Positions 25,101 to 35,917 of a stretch of DNA of 64,000 bases are shown here, piece after piece. The notes beneath the pieces are model-generated. The model saw only the letters and a program-made list of their open reading frames with translations. It was not told where the DNA came from and did no database searches. Both the position numbers and the translations under genes were made by a program. Location of the stretch: assembly GCA_034440575.1 (NCBI GenBank), contig JAOTOL010001521.1, positions 1,045,501 through 1,109,500 of the forward strand, in the 5' to 3' direction. Position 1 is the first letter of the stretch. Every line of letters starts with the position of its first letter. Source of the DNA: Imbricaverruca yamaguchii (lineage: Eukaryota > Arthropoda > Thecostraca > Neoverrucidae).

Positions 25101-25658
25101 CATTGATACCAATTTTGAATCATTTAAACACAATCACACCTATTATAACAATGACAAGCCATGCCACGCAAAACAATTACACAATATTTGACCTCATTTG
25201 GCCCTGAAGATATTGACCCAATGTCATGAGATTTGCACAAAATATAACTAACTACCGTACCCATCCACTCTGCGAATTTCGTTGTTCCAGCTTTAATAAG
25301 AGCCGATATGTTAGGGACGGAATCCGCCACCTCCAGTGCGCGTTATTTTCAGGGGCCCTCCAGGGCGCGTGTTAAGGCATGTTCAACATTTGCATACACT
25401 TTTTTCATGGAATTCCTATACAATTATTTCCATATCATTTACAGCACCAAAATATTGTAATAACATTGTTTGTTCCAATTTCCATTCCAGTATTCGAGTA
25501 CCTATCAAGAAGGAAGATGTAAAAAATAATCCGAGCTTCTTTCACTACTTTATGCATCAGAATCTAACCAACAATGAAAATTGACCTTGATAATTTGTAC
25601 AAGGTACACAATGAACAAAGGGGTTATGAGTACGAGGTTATCCAAGTATTTGCATTCA

Positions 25659-25715
<57 letters not shown>

Positions 25716-25734
25716 AGCTCTATCTATCTATTTA

Positions 25735-25829
<95 letters not shown>

Positions 25830-27090
25830 CTCTTTTTGAGAGGGCTCTAGCCCTCTCAGAAATATATAGAACAACACTCAGGGGCACATATATGCATATG
25901 CTTGTGGAGATCTCTGCTATGTTGCATGGATCCATCTTCTCTCTTTCCCCTCATAACACTACGTAGTCCCAGAAGTTCCTTGGTGTTACCAGTTTTCCAC
26001 CTAGCTAAAGTGCTCCTGTCGCCACTACTAACACATGGTGGTGGCCTATCTGAGAAAAAAAAAACAAGAAAAATGGTAAAAAAGAGTGCAATTATTTGTT
26101 CTGCAATATAGCTATAGCGAATGATGTATGTATCTGCGCCCTGAATTTTCCCTAGTCTCTGTCCTGACTTTTTGACAGCTGACCGTAGGAAGGTAAAGCA
26201 TCAATCGAGCCTGTAACAGTGCGTATAGCCAAATAAGATAGGCAGAGAGACAGATAAGACAAGATAAGATCAGACAGACAGACAGCATACGTAAGAGGGG
26301 TCGACATTAGGGGGAAGAACTACTTCGGCTGTAGCTTCGTTATTATTTAGCTGATTCCGACTTTGAGTTCGGTCCATTCCAGCTTTCTGGGTTTGCCTTC
26401 TATGTGAACTTTGCATTGCAAAAGCATCGGTTTACCCTCCGAAGCCACGGGTGTGGCCTGCGCCTGTAATCTTGTTGAGGTCACTGGTGTGGCACAAGAG
26501 GGAAGTGGCTACGCGCCATGTTTTCAGCGCGTGAGTGCTCCGTCGCCCGGAACATGTGGACGATGGAGCAGCCACGTATAGTGCTTCAGGCATTAAGCTG
26601 CCCGTCCATTCTTGTGCGCCCCAGAGCACAAGGCGCAAATTTGCGCCTTGTGCAAATTTGCGTTCTGCTTCTCTTGTATCCCGCCACCCAGTCATGGTTG
26701 GGCGATTGGTCGATTTGGATGACTGGCTACGGGAGTCAGTAGCCAGTTTCTTTGGGTTCATTTTCAATTTAGTGAGCATATCCGTCATCTTCGTTTGCAT
26801 GATGATCGTTTTCCCACTCAACAACTAAGCGAAGTCGTCCTGATTTCGGGCAGGTGCTGCAGAAGTGCTTCGAGTCGCAGGACACAGAGCTGCTTCAGAA
26901 GACCGTGGCGGAGATGGACCAGGACGAGGCGCGCTACCATATGAAGCGCTGCGTCGATTCGGGTTTATGGGTGGCGGACGCCAAGGCCGCCGAGCGCGAG
27001 GCACAGGAAAAGGCGGTGGCCGACGACGCCGACACCTCCTCTGCCGAGCCGATCTACGAAGAGGTGAAAGGCGCCGCCAAGAGTCCATGA
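16154..27090 (+). CDS. cdc37: Hsp90 co-chaperone Cdc37 (seven exons)
   Basis: Coding exons: 16154-16186, 17891-18024, 18601-18757, 19503-19778, 20159-20274, 23004-23193 and 26854-27090. All introns are GT-AG and all phases close, giving 380 residues plus TGA (human CDC37 has 378). Cdc37 recruits client protein kinases to Hsp90 in the cytosol. The start [11 protein letters not shown] and the block [19 protein letters not shown] are hallmarks; Ser13 is the conserved CK2 phosphorylation site. Residues ~45-108 are Lys/Glu-rich coiled coil of the kinase-binding domain. The Hsp90-binding middle domain includes GMLQKFDD (Met163/Leu164) and the [12 protein letters not shown] helix (Leu204). The C-terminal domain ends in an acidic, low-complexity tail. 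The blocks VAHQCIC and [15 protein letters not shown] are strikingly arthropod-like. Introns hold SINEs, a minisatellite and hairpins, but the exons are undamaged, so the gene looks functional. Confidence 0.97.
17891..18024 (+). CDS. cdc37: cdc37 exon 2
   Basis: Follows GTCGCAAG and begins [13 protein letters not shown], then [20 protein letters not shown]. The donor is GTAGGT at 18025. This choice avoids the in-frame TAG at 18026 and leaves phase 2, which exon 3 completes as a Glu codon. Confidence 0.95.
18025..18600. repeat. cdc37 intron 2, G-rich minisatellite
   Basis: From about 18050 to 18460 a degenerate ~35-base unit (GCCGCCGGTGGGGTTGGCAG, then TTCGGTGGAGGGG) fills the intron. It runs to a G12 tract near 18437, just before the polypyrimidine tract and acceptor GCTAG of exon 3. 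The G strand is the transcript strand and has several potential four-run G-quadruplexes. Confidence 0.75.
18601..18757 (+). CDS. cdc37: cdc37 exon 3
   Basis: Acceptor TATTTTGCTAG. Encodes the charged coiled coil from [16 protein letters not shown] to WAEFEKKEK, then the donor GTAAAC. It begins with one base completing the split Glu codon and ends in phase 0. Confidence 0.93.
19503..19778 (+). CDS. cdc37: cdc37 exon 4
   Basis: After the acceptor GTTAACAG it encodes [16 protein letters not shown] through [13 protein letters not shown] residues (here [17 protein letters not shown]), then the donor GTACTG. It covers the start of the Hsp90-binding domain. GC-rich codon use contrasts with the AT-rich introns. 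Confidence 0.96.
20159..20274 (+). CDS. cdc37: cdc37 exon 5
   Basis: After TTGTTGCCAG it encodes [20 protein letters not shown], then [17 protein letters not shown] plus a split Lys codon. The donor is the consensus GTAAGT at 20275. It carries the helix that contacts Hsp90. Confidence 0.96.
20275..23003. other. cdc37 intron 5
   Basis: A 2.7-kb intron. It has a short (TG)n(TA)n run near 20968-20995. Just before exon 6 (22795-22960) there is an imperfect ~90-base duplication of CCGGGTCCTCTCTCTGTCCG and CACCATCCATTTCCGGGTG, related to a unit at about 22440-22490. No gene is seen inside. Confidence 0.6.
23004..23193 (+). CDS. cdc37: cdc37 exon 6
   Basis: After ATCGGCCAG it completes the split Lys codon and encodes [20 protein letters not shown], then [19 protein letters not shown]. 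The GPGGLDP motif is a Cdc37 signature. The donor GTACGC leaves phase 0. Confidence 0.96.
24329..24374. repeat. Perfect hairpin, 21-bp stem and 4-nt loop
   Basis: 24329-24349 pairs perfectly with 24354-24374, and the loop is ACAC. The flanking TTTTCGCC and GGGGAAAA nearly extend the stem. Confidence 0.9.
24383..24430. repeat. Perfect hairpin, 19-bp stem and 10-nt loop
   Basis: 24383-24401 (TTCAGGGCGCGTGTTAAAT) pairs perfectly with 24412-24430. It begins 8 bases after the preceding hairpin. The arm words AGGGCGCGTGTTAA and GCGCCCTGAA recur singly near 25363 and 26137. Confidence 0.9.
24945..25008 (+). other. Exon-like GC-rich island in cdc37 intron 6
   Basis: After a pyrimidine-rich stretch ending GTGAAG lies a GC-rich block reading [18 protein letters not shown] in one frame, followed by the donor GTAAAG. 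As an exon from 24945 it would be 64 bases, which would break the cdc37 frame. It is therefore not a simple cassette exon. It could be an alternative terminal exon or chance. Confidence 0.2.
25663..25830. repeat. TA and TATC microsatellites
   Basis: (TA)n from about 25667, a short CTAT patch, a second long (TA)n to about 25795, then (CTAT)n to about 25829. The 82-89 codon frame across it is an artefact of the repeat. Confidence 0.9.
26626..26653. repeat. 28-bp perfect palindrome
   Basis: Centred on AAATTT, the arm GCACAAGGCGCAAA is followed directly by its reverse complement with no loop. Part of the arm (TTGTGC) also occurs shortly before. Confidence 0.9.
26854..27090 (+). CDS. cdc37: cdc37 exon 7 (terminal)
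   Basis: After TTTCGGGCAG it encodes [17 protein letters not shown], then [12 protein letters not shown] and a tail rich in Ala, Glu and Asp, ending AAKSP with TGA at 27088-27090. The CVDSGLWV box is conserved in the family. Confidence 0.96.
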   Translation: MLQKCFESQDTELLQKTVAEMDQDEARYHMKRCVDSGLWVADAKAAEREAQEKAVADDADTSSAEPIYEEVKGAAKSP

Positions 27091-27771
27091 TTGCCGCGAC
27101 GGGACGCCAGTGGCGACGGTCGGCGACATCTGACGGACACTCGAGACTGGCGGTGTTGCTTAGCGTTGGAGTTTGCGCACCACGCGGTAGATGGCAGTGG
27201 CATCACTCGCACATCGACCTGCCGCGTGCTTACTGCCGGCACGCACGCGGCTTCCTGGCCGGGCCGATCTTTATCACGGACAAACAATGTTTGTGCGCCG
27301 CTCAGGTGACGCTGCGCGAGCTGGCTTTGTTGCGGAGCGCCGATGCGCAAATGGTTGGCGGTGCGTTCAGGGGCCGTTCGGTGCGGCGTGAATGCTTGGC
27401 ACGAGCCACGCGTATCGGCACCTGTGTGCTTCAGGGCCGTTGCGCTTGACGCAGTGAATATGAAACGCGCGCGCCCTGCGTTTGGGCGATGCTGTCGGGT
27501 ACCGGATGTCGTGAGCGAACGGCAATCCAGTTGTGTTGCATTACACTATTTTTTCTCCAATTCCGTTGGTTGATTGTAGGAGTGTTCAGCATGTCGGGAA
27601 AGGTGTGTCTGGTCTCTCGGTATGATACATGCCTATATATCACGCCGGCGTGGCTCTGACGCTGCTGTGCTCTGTTCTGGAGATAAATTCACTCTGATGT
27701 TGAAAAGAGACTACAGAGAATGTAGTTATTTGCTCCGGTTTGCCGCAGTGAATATGAGTGGATATAATAAA
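27091..27771 (+). terminator. cdc37 3' UTR with candidate poly(A) signal
   Basis: The first AATAAA I find after the stop codon is at 27766-27771. The UTR would be about 0.7 kb. Open frames in it show no domain. Confidence 0.45.
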
Positions 27772-30312
27772 CCGCACCGAGTGAGTTGCGGACAAAAGTG
27801 TCCGGCCAGAACCAAGGAGCTTACGCCATGTCCTCAATGGCGTCGTCACCCTCAGTATCTCGGTGGAGTTCAACCCCACGGATCTAGAAGTATTCAAACG
27901 AGAAGGGAAAACTATGATTGTTTCAGGCCCTTTGTCTCTATGCATCCCTCCACCCTCCTAACGTAAACAAACTCGGATTTCGGGAACTGTTTCTGGAGTG
28001 CAACACAGTCCGGCTTTATTTTCTGACCAAAATTTTCGGTTCAGCTCCTCGAAAGTTCAGCCTGTGGTGTTCCCATGCTCATATTTCTAACTAAAACACA
28101 ATCAGGTGATCCCTTGCCTCCCCGTCATGGAGATAAAGCAATGTTTTTGCTGGTCATAAAACGGAAGGGCAATACGCAGGTCGTAAACTTTTAGACATTG
28201 CGGACGACGACGTTCCTACTCTTCCGATTGTTATTGCTATGGAGAAAGCATTTAATTCCGCAGCTGGCAACCGAATATGCAGTGAGGATGATCGGTTCGG
28301 TACTAGCATGGAGGAATTGAACAAATCGTGGGTGCTACTTTGTAATACACAGTGTTGTCCACTATCTCAATCACCTTCAAAGGCTGCAGATATTTAGAGA
28401 CAGATCAGACAGGCAGACGCGCCTACTTGTCTGGCACGTCGCGAGTCACGGTGACATTGAGCGCGATGGAGACCCGCCGCCCCACCCGTGGTGGGACGGT
28501 CGGGCGAGGCCGTCGACCCGATCCAGACCACCCGACTCGCCCGGCACAGAAACTGGGGACCTTCAGTAATCAGGAACATGCTGTATTTCCTCGAAACTTA
28601 CTACTTTTCCGGATGGTGTCAGACCGCAGGAAAACCTTTGATGTGGTCCGGTCCCCAGGTAGCGGTGGCGATTCCCGCGCATGTCCTGTTTGATAATTAA
28701 CGGCGTAAACAAATCTACGGAATGCCACGGATGTAGCTGGGTATCTGGATACATGTCCACTTAATTTTACATCACCCATGGTGTATGTTTGTGGGGGGGG
28801 GGTGAATACTGCCGGTCACGCAAAATGCGGCTGGCATCCCGCTGACATGCTGACCAGACTAGACCTGCCAATTATTTACAGTCCATAGCAAAAGCACGAC
28901 GAGATGAACCCCTGCGCTTTTCGAGGCGCTATCGCTCCAAACTGCCAGTTTTCATGCGATAGCTGAACATTCTCGTGCCGGGGGTCGTCAGCGACAACTG
29001 GCGAAGGCTGGAGCTGCATTCAGAGCCCGGGCAATTAAATAAGCGCTCGCGTGGTAGCGCACCGCGGAAGGTCTGGTGGTGTGATGACGAGGCTGGGTGC
29101 TTAATGGGAATACACCAGTTGCTTTGCCCCTGATCAGAAACGAGTGAACAAATCAACGGCGCTGTGAGCCCCGCTTACGCATGCATTGGCCGGTCGATAT
29201 TGGTGCGAAGAACACAATTACTCAATATCAGCGTACGGCCACTGAATAGAACGCCGATGATGGCAGCCTCCGAACGCGAGCTTTGCTCTACGCAACATGT
29301 GATCTGATTACGCACTTGCTCGCCGAATGTAATAATGTGCACAACTTTCAATGCTGAAGTGGATATTTGGCGGGGGAATAGGCAAGGCCGCACATAGCTT
29401 CCCACTTCCCCTGAGGTTCAGAAGGCTAACTAACCGGTAAATTTTATCGCGAAAATCGGCGATCGATTTCATCTGACGTGATCTACATTTTTGTCACATA
29501 AAATTGGCGAACTAACCGCGTCAGTTACGGATACGGCGGTCACGGTCAGCCGATATCGGCATTTACAGTGCGTGCACTGTCGAGTGGAGCTCTTCTCTTC
29601 AGGAGGTACGGTTTGATGAAAACTTTTGGCACCATTCAGTAAGCGTGCTTCCTGAACATAATTGGCTCACGTGCTGGTCACACCAGAAACGGCGGGCTTT
29701 GCCAGAAGGGAAAATCGAATCATGTTGTTCAGTTAGCTGTCACACTATTAAAAAACGAACAGTTTAGCATCCAATGTCGGGTCCTGCGGGTGTCGTTGGA
29801 GGCTGACTCGAGACACTGCGTATTTCACGCGTCTACCAACACCACCGGATGCTTTCTTACAGTGCACAACGGTAAACAAAATGTTAATGCGTATTTCATA
29901 CAACAGTAGTTTTCGTCGAGATACATTTGCAAAGTTGAGTTTCCTTCGATGGCCGGTGCATTCGTTCGATAAGTAGTACAGTGTTTCCGGACCTGGTAAT
30001 ATTTCGAGGTGAGGTATCAACATAATTGAACACTATGATGTCGAAGACGTGCAATATATAAGTAGGCAACGAAACATATAATATATATTCCCTACTGGTC
30101 GTTGCCGAAAGGCACGACGAGTGGATGCCCGGCCATTAAGAGTCGCGCCAATGCAAACTTTAGCCCACAGCTTGCATGGCGAACAACAAATGTTCCATCG
30201 TCTGCTGCTTACACCACCGCCGCCCATTTCACCTCTCGGTGAACCTTCTCGTGGTAACTTTTCAAAGACATTTTCCTAGCTATCGCTGGAAAATATAAGG
30301 CGTTTCTGTGAC
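27772..30312. other. No gene seen
   Basis: About 2.5 kb with no supported gene. It includes a GC-rich patch at about 28430-28560 and a G10 tract near 28791. Open frames of 60-113 codons have no recognisable domain. Confidence 0.4.
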
Positions 30313-30348
30313 CGTACGCAGAAACACAAGTATGTGTTTCTGCGTACG
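30313..30348. repeat. Perfect hairpin, 16-bp stem and 4-nt loop
   Basis: CGTACGCAGAAACACA (30313-30328), loop AGTA, then the exact reverse complement at 30333-30348. Confidence 0.9.
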
Positions 30349-30454
30349 ATCGCAGCGCACGAAAGACAATGCCAGCATGTCCCAGGCGCCTTGGCAGGCA
30401 CACAAGCGCATATTCGACACCAACCGGCGATATATATCGCAGCTCGACCAACCT

Positions 30455-30710
30455 GCCACCGTCGGCAACCAACCTGTCACCGCCGACAACTAATCTGCCA
30501 CCGCCGACAACTAATCTGCCACCGCCTGCAACTAACCTGCCACCGCCTGCAACTAACCTGCCACCGTCGGCAACTAACCTGCCACCGCCTGCAACCAACC
30601 TGTCACCGCCGACAACTAATCTGCCACCGCCTGCAACTAACCTGCCACCGCCTACAACTAACCCGCCACCGTCGGCAACTAACCTGCCACCACCTGCAAC
30701 TGTCTGAGCT
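30455..30710. repeat. 21-bp minisatellite, ~12 units
   Basis: The unit CTGCCACCGCCTGCAACTAAC has variants GCCGACAAC and GTCGGCAAC at the variable position. Because 21 is a multiple of three, several frames stay open (NLPPPAT-type translation). No splice or start evidence supports a protein. Confidence 0.9.
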
Positions 30711-31968
30711 TTGACCTAAGGGAAGTAGTAAGCAGGATACACTTTTTTGGTGTGTAGTGGCCCGTTTTTTTTTAACTGTCAGTGACTTAGCTGAGCTGTT
30801 CATGCCGCTTCTTTTTCTAACACGGACGAAATGTAATGAATTCATCACCAGACAATTGCAGCCAATCCAGTTTTTACCTCGAAGCTCCATGCAGATCTTT
30901 TCTGCTGGCGAGCATGCTAACCGTGCACTTGTTCCTAAGTCGAGTCCTGGTATCGAAATGTCAGCTTGTACACTCATGCGGGGTCGTCACCCGGCTCGTG
31001 GTCGATGGTAATTAGATAATGGCTAATGGATGGCATTGCGTGCAGAATGCAATATGCATACCTTTGGATAGCGTCAACGAGACCTTAACGTTCTAGTTCA
31101 CTGTTCCGTGCTCAACGAACTGCAAATGGCTGCAGTATGAAATGGAGGCATTCAGCTAGAACCCTTGCTGAAATGTTTATCATTCCCAGCTAACATGTCC
31201 TTCGCTTCGATCATATATCCTCCTGCTGCCAAGACGCGTCGTGTATTCTCCGATAAGCAGGGCTGATGCTTTAGTCTTGAGTTTTCACGTCATATGCGGT
31301 GGTGATATATCACATGTGAACAGCGTGAGGATAGCATGGTTGTATTCAGGATTTGGGAACTTGATGAGTTCCACGACAGGTCAACCAATGCACTTCACCC
31401 CATAATTTTGTATGAAGACCAGCATTTTTTCAAATGGTTGTCTTTGGCATTGAACACGGCTGTACAAGTTTCAGCCCGATTTGCCACACAGTTTTTTTAG
31501 CTATGGCCTCCGGCATTATGCTTAGGTCAAATAACATGGGTTGGTTTGACGATGGATATCTCATGAATAAGAAGAGGAGATGGTGACAAAGCATATATAT
31601 ATTTTCGAAAAAAAGGATCCACTGAAACATACCCGAAATAAAATATCAGTATTTCCCACATTTGACCTAGTGATCTCATGACCCCCTGATCTCGTGACCT
31701 CCTGTGACCCCTAGCTTATCGAAATTGACAAGTTTGACGAAAGTAATAAATATGGGCATGATTTCCCAGATGGAGCATTATAAAAAATGTTCTTATAAAT
31801 ATTGGATATGACCGTCAAAACATTTTGCGATTTCGCGTTTTCAGGATAGGACGGATTTAGTGTTAGCTCTTTTCTGTTGGAAAGCTACATGAAGTAGAGA
31901 ACTGGCATACAGACATATGATTAGAAACATTCCCGTCCCCCCCCCCTCCAAGAGAAAAGTTTACCTTT
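30711..31968. other. No gene seen
   Basis: Non-coding. From about 31320 to 31720 the sequence becomes GACCT/GGTCA-rich, similar in style to 2.4-2.9 kb, directly beside the next TTAA-ended element. Confidence 0.4.
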
Positions 31969-32829
31969 TTAACCCTGCATTGTGCATAGTCTCTCCGGTC
32001 AGATCCTCACACCCCGTCTCGGGGGGGGGGGGGTGATAGGAACCCCCTCTAATATCCAAACTAAGCGTCGCACGAAAACGAAAGAAGTGTCATCGGAAAG
32101 CGCTCGACGAGTAGGGCCCGACACAAGACCCCCGCAAATATTCCTCCCAAAAGTAACGTTACCAGAAGACCCAGGTTTTCACGACTTACATCGTGTTTTT
32201 GGCTCTGGGGAGTTCATTTTGGGGGATATTTAATAAAATTGGGAATCAGATAAGGACAGCGAAATCTACCAGGATCGTACAATATTTGGCCACCAATTTC
32301 TTTTTCTTTGGGGGGGGAATGAAATAATTTGAGTTTTTAAGTTTTCTTTCATTTTCCTTTTCAAATTGGTAAAGCTGACTAAAAAAAACATAGTTCTATG
32401 TCAACTTGCCTAATAATAAAATGCTTACTTTAGCCAGAATCTTCGATTTGATCTCTAATATGCAGATATGCAAAACTAATAAGTAATCAAAAACGAAAAA
32501 AAGGAAAAATTCCTCTTGTGCGTTTTGTTACATTCCTAACGATAAGCAAACGCTGAAAGTTTCATTAAAATATCTGTATTCGTTAATGCGTGACGACTGG
32601 CTGAACTTTTTTGGAAGTGACCTCACTTGAACTTGACTTGACTTGAACTCGTTGACCCTAGATGACCTGATTTCAAAAGTTTGACACAACATGCCAAATT
32701 GGTGTGGGAAAAGGTATCCACAATTTTGGCGCGCTGCCGCGCGCCGTGCTTTCACTGCCCGCCAAAAACTGAGGGGAAGGAATGGGGGAACGGTTGAACG
32801 CCCCCCCCCCCCGATACGGTGCGGGCTAA
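31969..32829 (+). mobile_element. TTAA-ended piggyBac-like non-autonomous element (copy B)
   Basis: Left end TTAACCC at 31969, then CTCTCCGGTCAGATCCTCAC and CCCCGTCTCGGGGG. The right end has a C-run, CCGATACGG and GGGCTAA (32823-32829), a decayed GGGTTAA. The internal landmarks of the family are in the same order as in copy D. It has no coding capacity. Confidence 0.75.
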
Positions 32830-34547
32830 TGTCGATGTTATAGCTTCCATCGAAATCCATCACGAATCTAAAGGCCACTAGCTACCGATAGGTCACCCAT
32901 GGGCTTACTTACGAGTAGCTACCAAATTGTAGTTAGTTATTAGGGCTTTAGGACACCACGGAATTTTACTTCTGAACAACTGATATGTATTGAATAGCAA
33001 CAAACATGGCAATAACACAACCCGACCCTATTGAATAAAAGATCAATTACCAACATATTGCATCTGGCGCGGTAAGTAGGCACCTATAACAAACACGAGG
33101 ATCACTTTGTGTCAGCGATCAAGTGTTAGGTATGTTTATCATTTTGTGCTGAAGAAATTGCAATGCGTCTCTGCAGACTGATGTTGACTATGTGTTAAAG
33201 GCAAAAAAAGCCGAGGTGCTTGTCTCGCGTATGTCTTCCCTCTTACTACATCCGTACTTCGTACATATATCCGTACTCACTACGCGTGCATAGCTCAATG
33301 CTCACCACCTTGATGGCGGTTCCGAGGGAGACGGGCCGGCGCCGTCATTGATGCCGGCAAACAACAGAGGGGCTGACATCGGTAAGGAAACGATAACAAG
33401 CTTGACAGAGCGGGGACAGTGTACTAATCAGTTTCCGAAAACGCGTGGTGGAAAGAGGACGTTATTTTTTTTTGACGTGCGTAAACGCTACAATCAATTG
33501 CGAAAGTCACTGTGTCGATTCTTATCGGCCTCATACAAAGCGGATAGCAAAAAAATGTTGAGAAGTGTCGGTAAGCCCCATTGAAAACGCCATCATCTTC
33601 ACATTACCAGGCTTATTGTGTCCAATTTGCAAGGTGAAAGTTTTGAAACATTCTGTTATACTATCCCCGACTTTTAAAATATTTTTATCACAATCAGTGT
33701 CCGAAGCGAATGTAATGGAAAGGATTCACCGAAGCGAAACTTGTTACGAGCAAAATTCATAACGCTGGCAGTAAAAATGCAAAGCATGCCAAAATCGACA
33801 AATATGTTAAATTCATGTTGCGGAAATGCTTGAACTCAAAATTGACTTTCCATCAAAGAAAATATGTTCCATTCGCTGTTAGCTATTTCTACCTATTGAT
33901 AAACCCCTGAAATATACTATATTCAAAGCTTTACAAATTTATGAATGCATATGGAATTTTCAAATTTACTCGTTAAAAGCAACTTTTACAGATTAAAAAT
34001 TATCCTCGACCAAAGCGATAAGCCAGTGCGAGTTGTCTCAGATGCCATTTTGAAATCATCTGTGAATTGATATTTACTATCTGAAAAAACATTTTCGGAA
34101 ATCGAAGCCGTTTGCCGCGCTTTTATCACCAGATTTCATGCCATACCACGCGTTGCAGTGACCAGAAATCACAGAGAACGGCTCGAAATGTCCTATTTCA
34201 CCAATCGCGAAAGTACAATGCTATTTTTCCTTTCTTTCGGAATTTCCGATAATATTTGAACAATTCCTAAGGTGTCTACAGCACCAGATTCTAGGTTCAC
34301 CCCCCCCCAATTGAATTTCGGCGAACTTCGAAATCGACGCCATTTGTACAGATTTGGTTATCAAAGTTAAGTCGACACCGTTTGCTCTGCTTTCATTTTC
34401 CTAACATATGGGTAATTGTGCAGCGCAGTGTTTCGGAATGTCCACATGCGCAATGTCTCAAAATGTTTCCGGGTCATGCTATGCATATCTGAAAAAAACG
34501 CGCGTGCTTTCATCACGATAGGGATTCGACAGCCCGTCAATGCAAAT
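32830..34547. other. No gene seen
   Basis: About 1.7 kb of mostly AT-rich sequence with no supported feature. A C9 tract lies near 34301. Confidence 0.4.
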
Positions 34548-35105
34548 GATGCTGTAGGGGTCCGGGCGACGTCGGGCTGGGCGGTGCCGGAGCGGGCTCT
34601 GGGCATTGGGTGGGTGGTTGGTTGGCCGCCGCTGGGCCGGCAACCATCCAGTCGGGTGGGTGGTTGGCGTCGCTGGGCCGGCTAGATGGTTGCCGGCGAG
34701 TCGTCCCCTTCGCCCACAACTTCTGCAACCGCTCCGACGTGCTTCCAACCCTTCTGCGGTCCGTCGCCACCACTACACGAATTTCGTTTAGCGAGGCCAG
34801 GCTTCTATCCGCATCACATACGCCCGTGAGTGTGCCGGTCATGTAACGAGGAGGGGTTGTGGGTTTTCGGGTGTGACGTGACACTGTTGGATGGTTATGA
34901 TTGAGGTGCACAACATGAGTACTGCCACCGCCGCACTCGTCAATTTACAGGACCCACCCGTGTACCCCCAGACAACACAGCACATCCACCACCCACTCAA
35001 CCCCTCCCCCCACACTCGCACACGCACAGCATCGACATTCTCGGGGCAGCCAGATGCAAGCGTGGCCCTGGCAACATCCAGTGTAATTTTGGCAGTGATG
35101 TTTCT
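34548..35105 (+). repeat. Inverted-repeat arm (left)
   Basis: Matches the reverse complement of 36836-37362. Shared words are GGTCCGGGCGACGTCGGGCT (right arm: one base different), ACAACTTCTGCAACCGCTCC, CACTGTTGGATGGTTATGAT and ACATCCAGTGTAATTTTGGC. Arm identity looks roughly 75-85 percent by eye. The arm is GC-rich and contains no supported gene. Confidence 0.75.
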
Positions 35106-35917
35106 GCACGCTGAATACTTGCGTTGAATTCGAACCAACTCCATTGGTCCTTAAAGCTGCCCCTTTAAACATTCATGCAACAGTCACTCGCTCATTTCAT
35201 TCCATACGATCATTCGGTCCCTAAGAATACGAAAACGAGTTCGCCCGCAATTTCCCCCTCAAGTGTTACGCAAGCACTTAGCGAGTCATATTCCATTTCA
35301 CTGGGGACTTGGTTAGTCCCGAATGCATATTAATTACCCGCTCCGAGGCCTACTTGTAAACGGTTGACGCGACTTTCCTGATGGCGTAATTTGTATATAT
35401 TGTCATTAATGCCCTTAAGGCTTGACAAACCTGGGCGGTGAAACTTTTCCAGGGCTTTTGTGCTGTCTTATGACTGAACTCAGGTATCAATGGCCAACTC
35501 ACCTAGCTTTATTCAATCGACGCCACGCCGGGCCTTACACGTTGAAGACGTGCGACTGGACCTTACGCATCCCACGGGCGGGCACGGATCCCTAGCACCT
35601 TGGGTACGTCTCTGGTCGTCGTTATGCCCTAGCCGGCCCTCCCATTTCAGCCCCGGGACTTACGGCATGCCAAGCCAGTCCGTGCGTCCCCCGAACCTCT
35701 GTACCAACTGTGCCGACGTACAGAATTCGGGGGTGGACAAATTACCGGGTGGTGTTTTGCCTATACCCGGTATTGTCCGGTGCCGAACTTCCGACGAACT
35801 CAATGTGGTGCCCCCTTATTGGCCCCTCCCACATGCATACTATGCTCGCCCCCTCATCAGCGCCCCTGGATCACAGGGGCCAGCGGGATTTTGCGGTCAA
35901 GACATACCTGAACCTAG
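35106..35917 (+). other. Unrecognised open frame between the inverted arms (35490-35984)
   Basis: A 164-codon frame starting MANSPSFIQSTPRR runs into the next element. It is Pro/Ser/Gly-rich, with a single CTNC pair and no recognisable domain. Its end is formed by the TTAA element inserted at 35918, so any original protein would be truncated. It may be a remnant of the sequence once carried between the arms. Confidence 0.2.

Larger units (their letters stand above)
23194..26853. other. cdc37 intron 6
   Basis: A 3.7-kb intron, longest in the gene. It holds two adjacent perfect hairpins (24329-24430), a GC-rich exon-like island (24945-25008), TA/TATC microsatellites (25663-25830) and a 28-bp perfect palindrome (26626-26653). 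Confidence 0.6.

Noticed and set aside
24890..25207. Cassette exon of cdc37
   Set aside because: The only GT-AG-like block (24945-25008) is 64 bases and would break the reading frame. The Cdc37 family also needs no residues between exons 6 and 7.
30209..30977. 112-129 codon frames with NLPPPAT or GGGRLVA repeats
   Set aside because: By-product of the 21-bp minisatellite. No domain or splice evidence.
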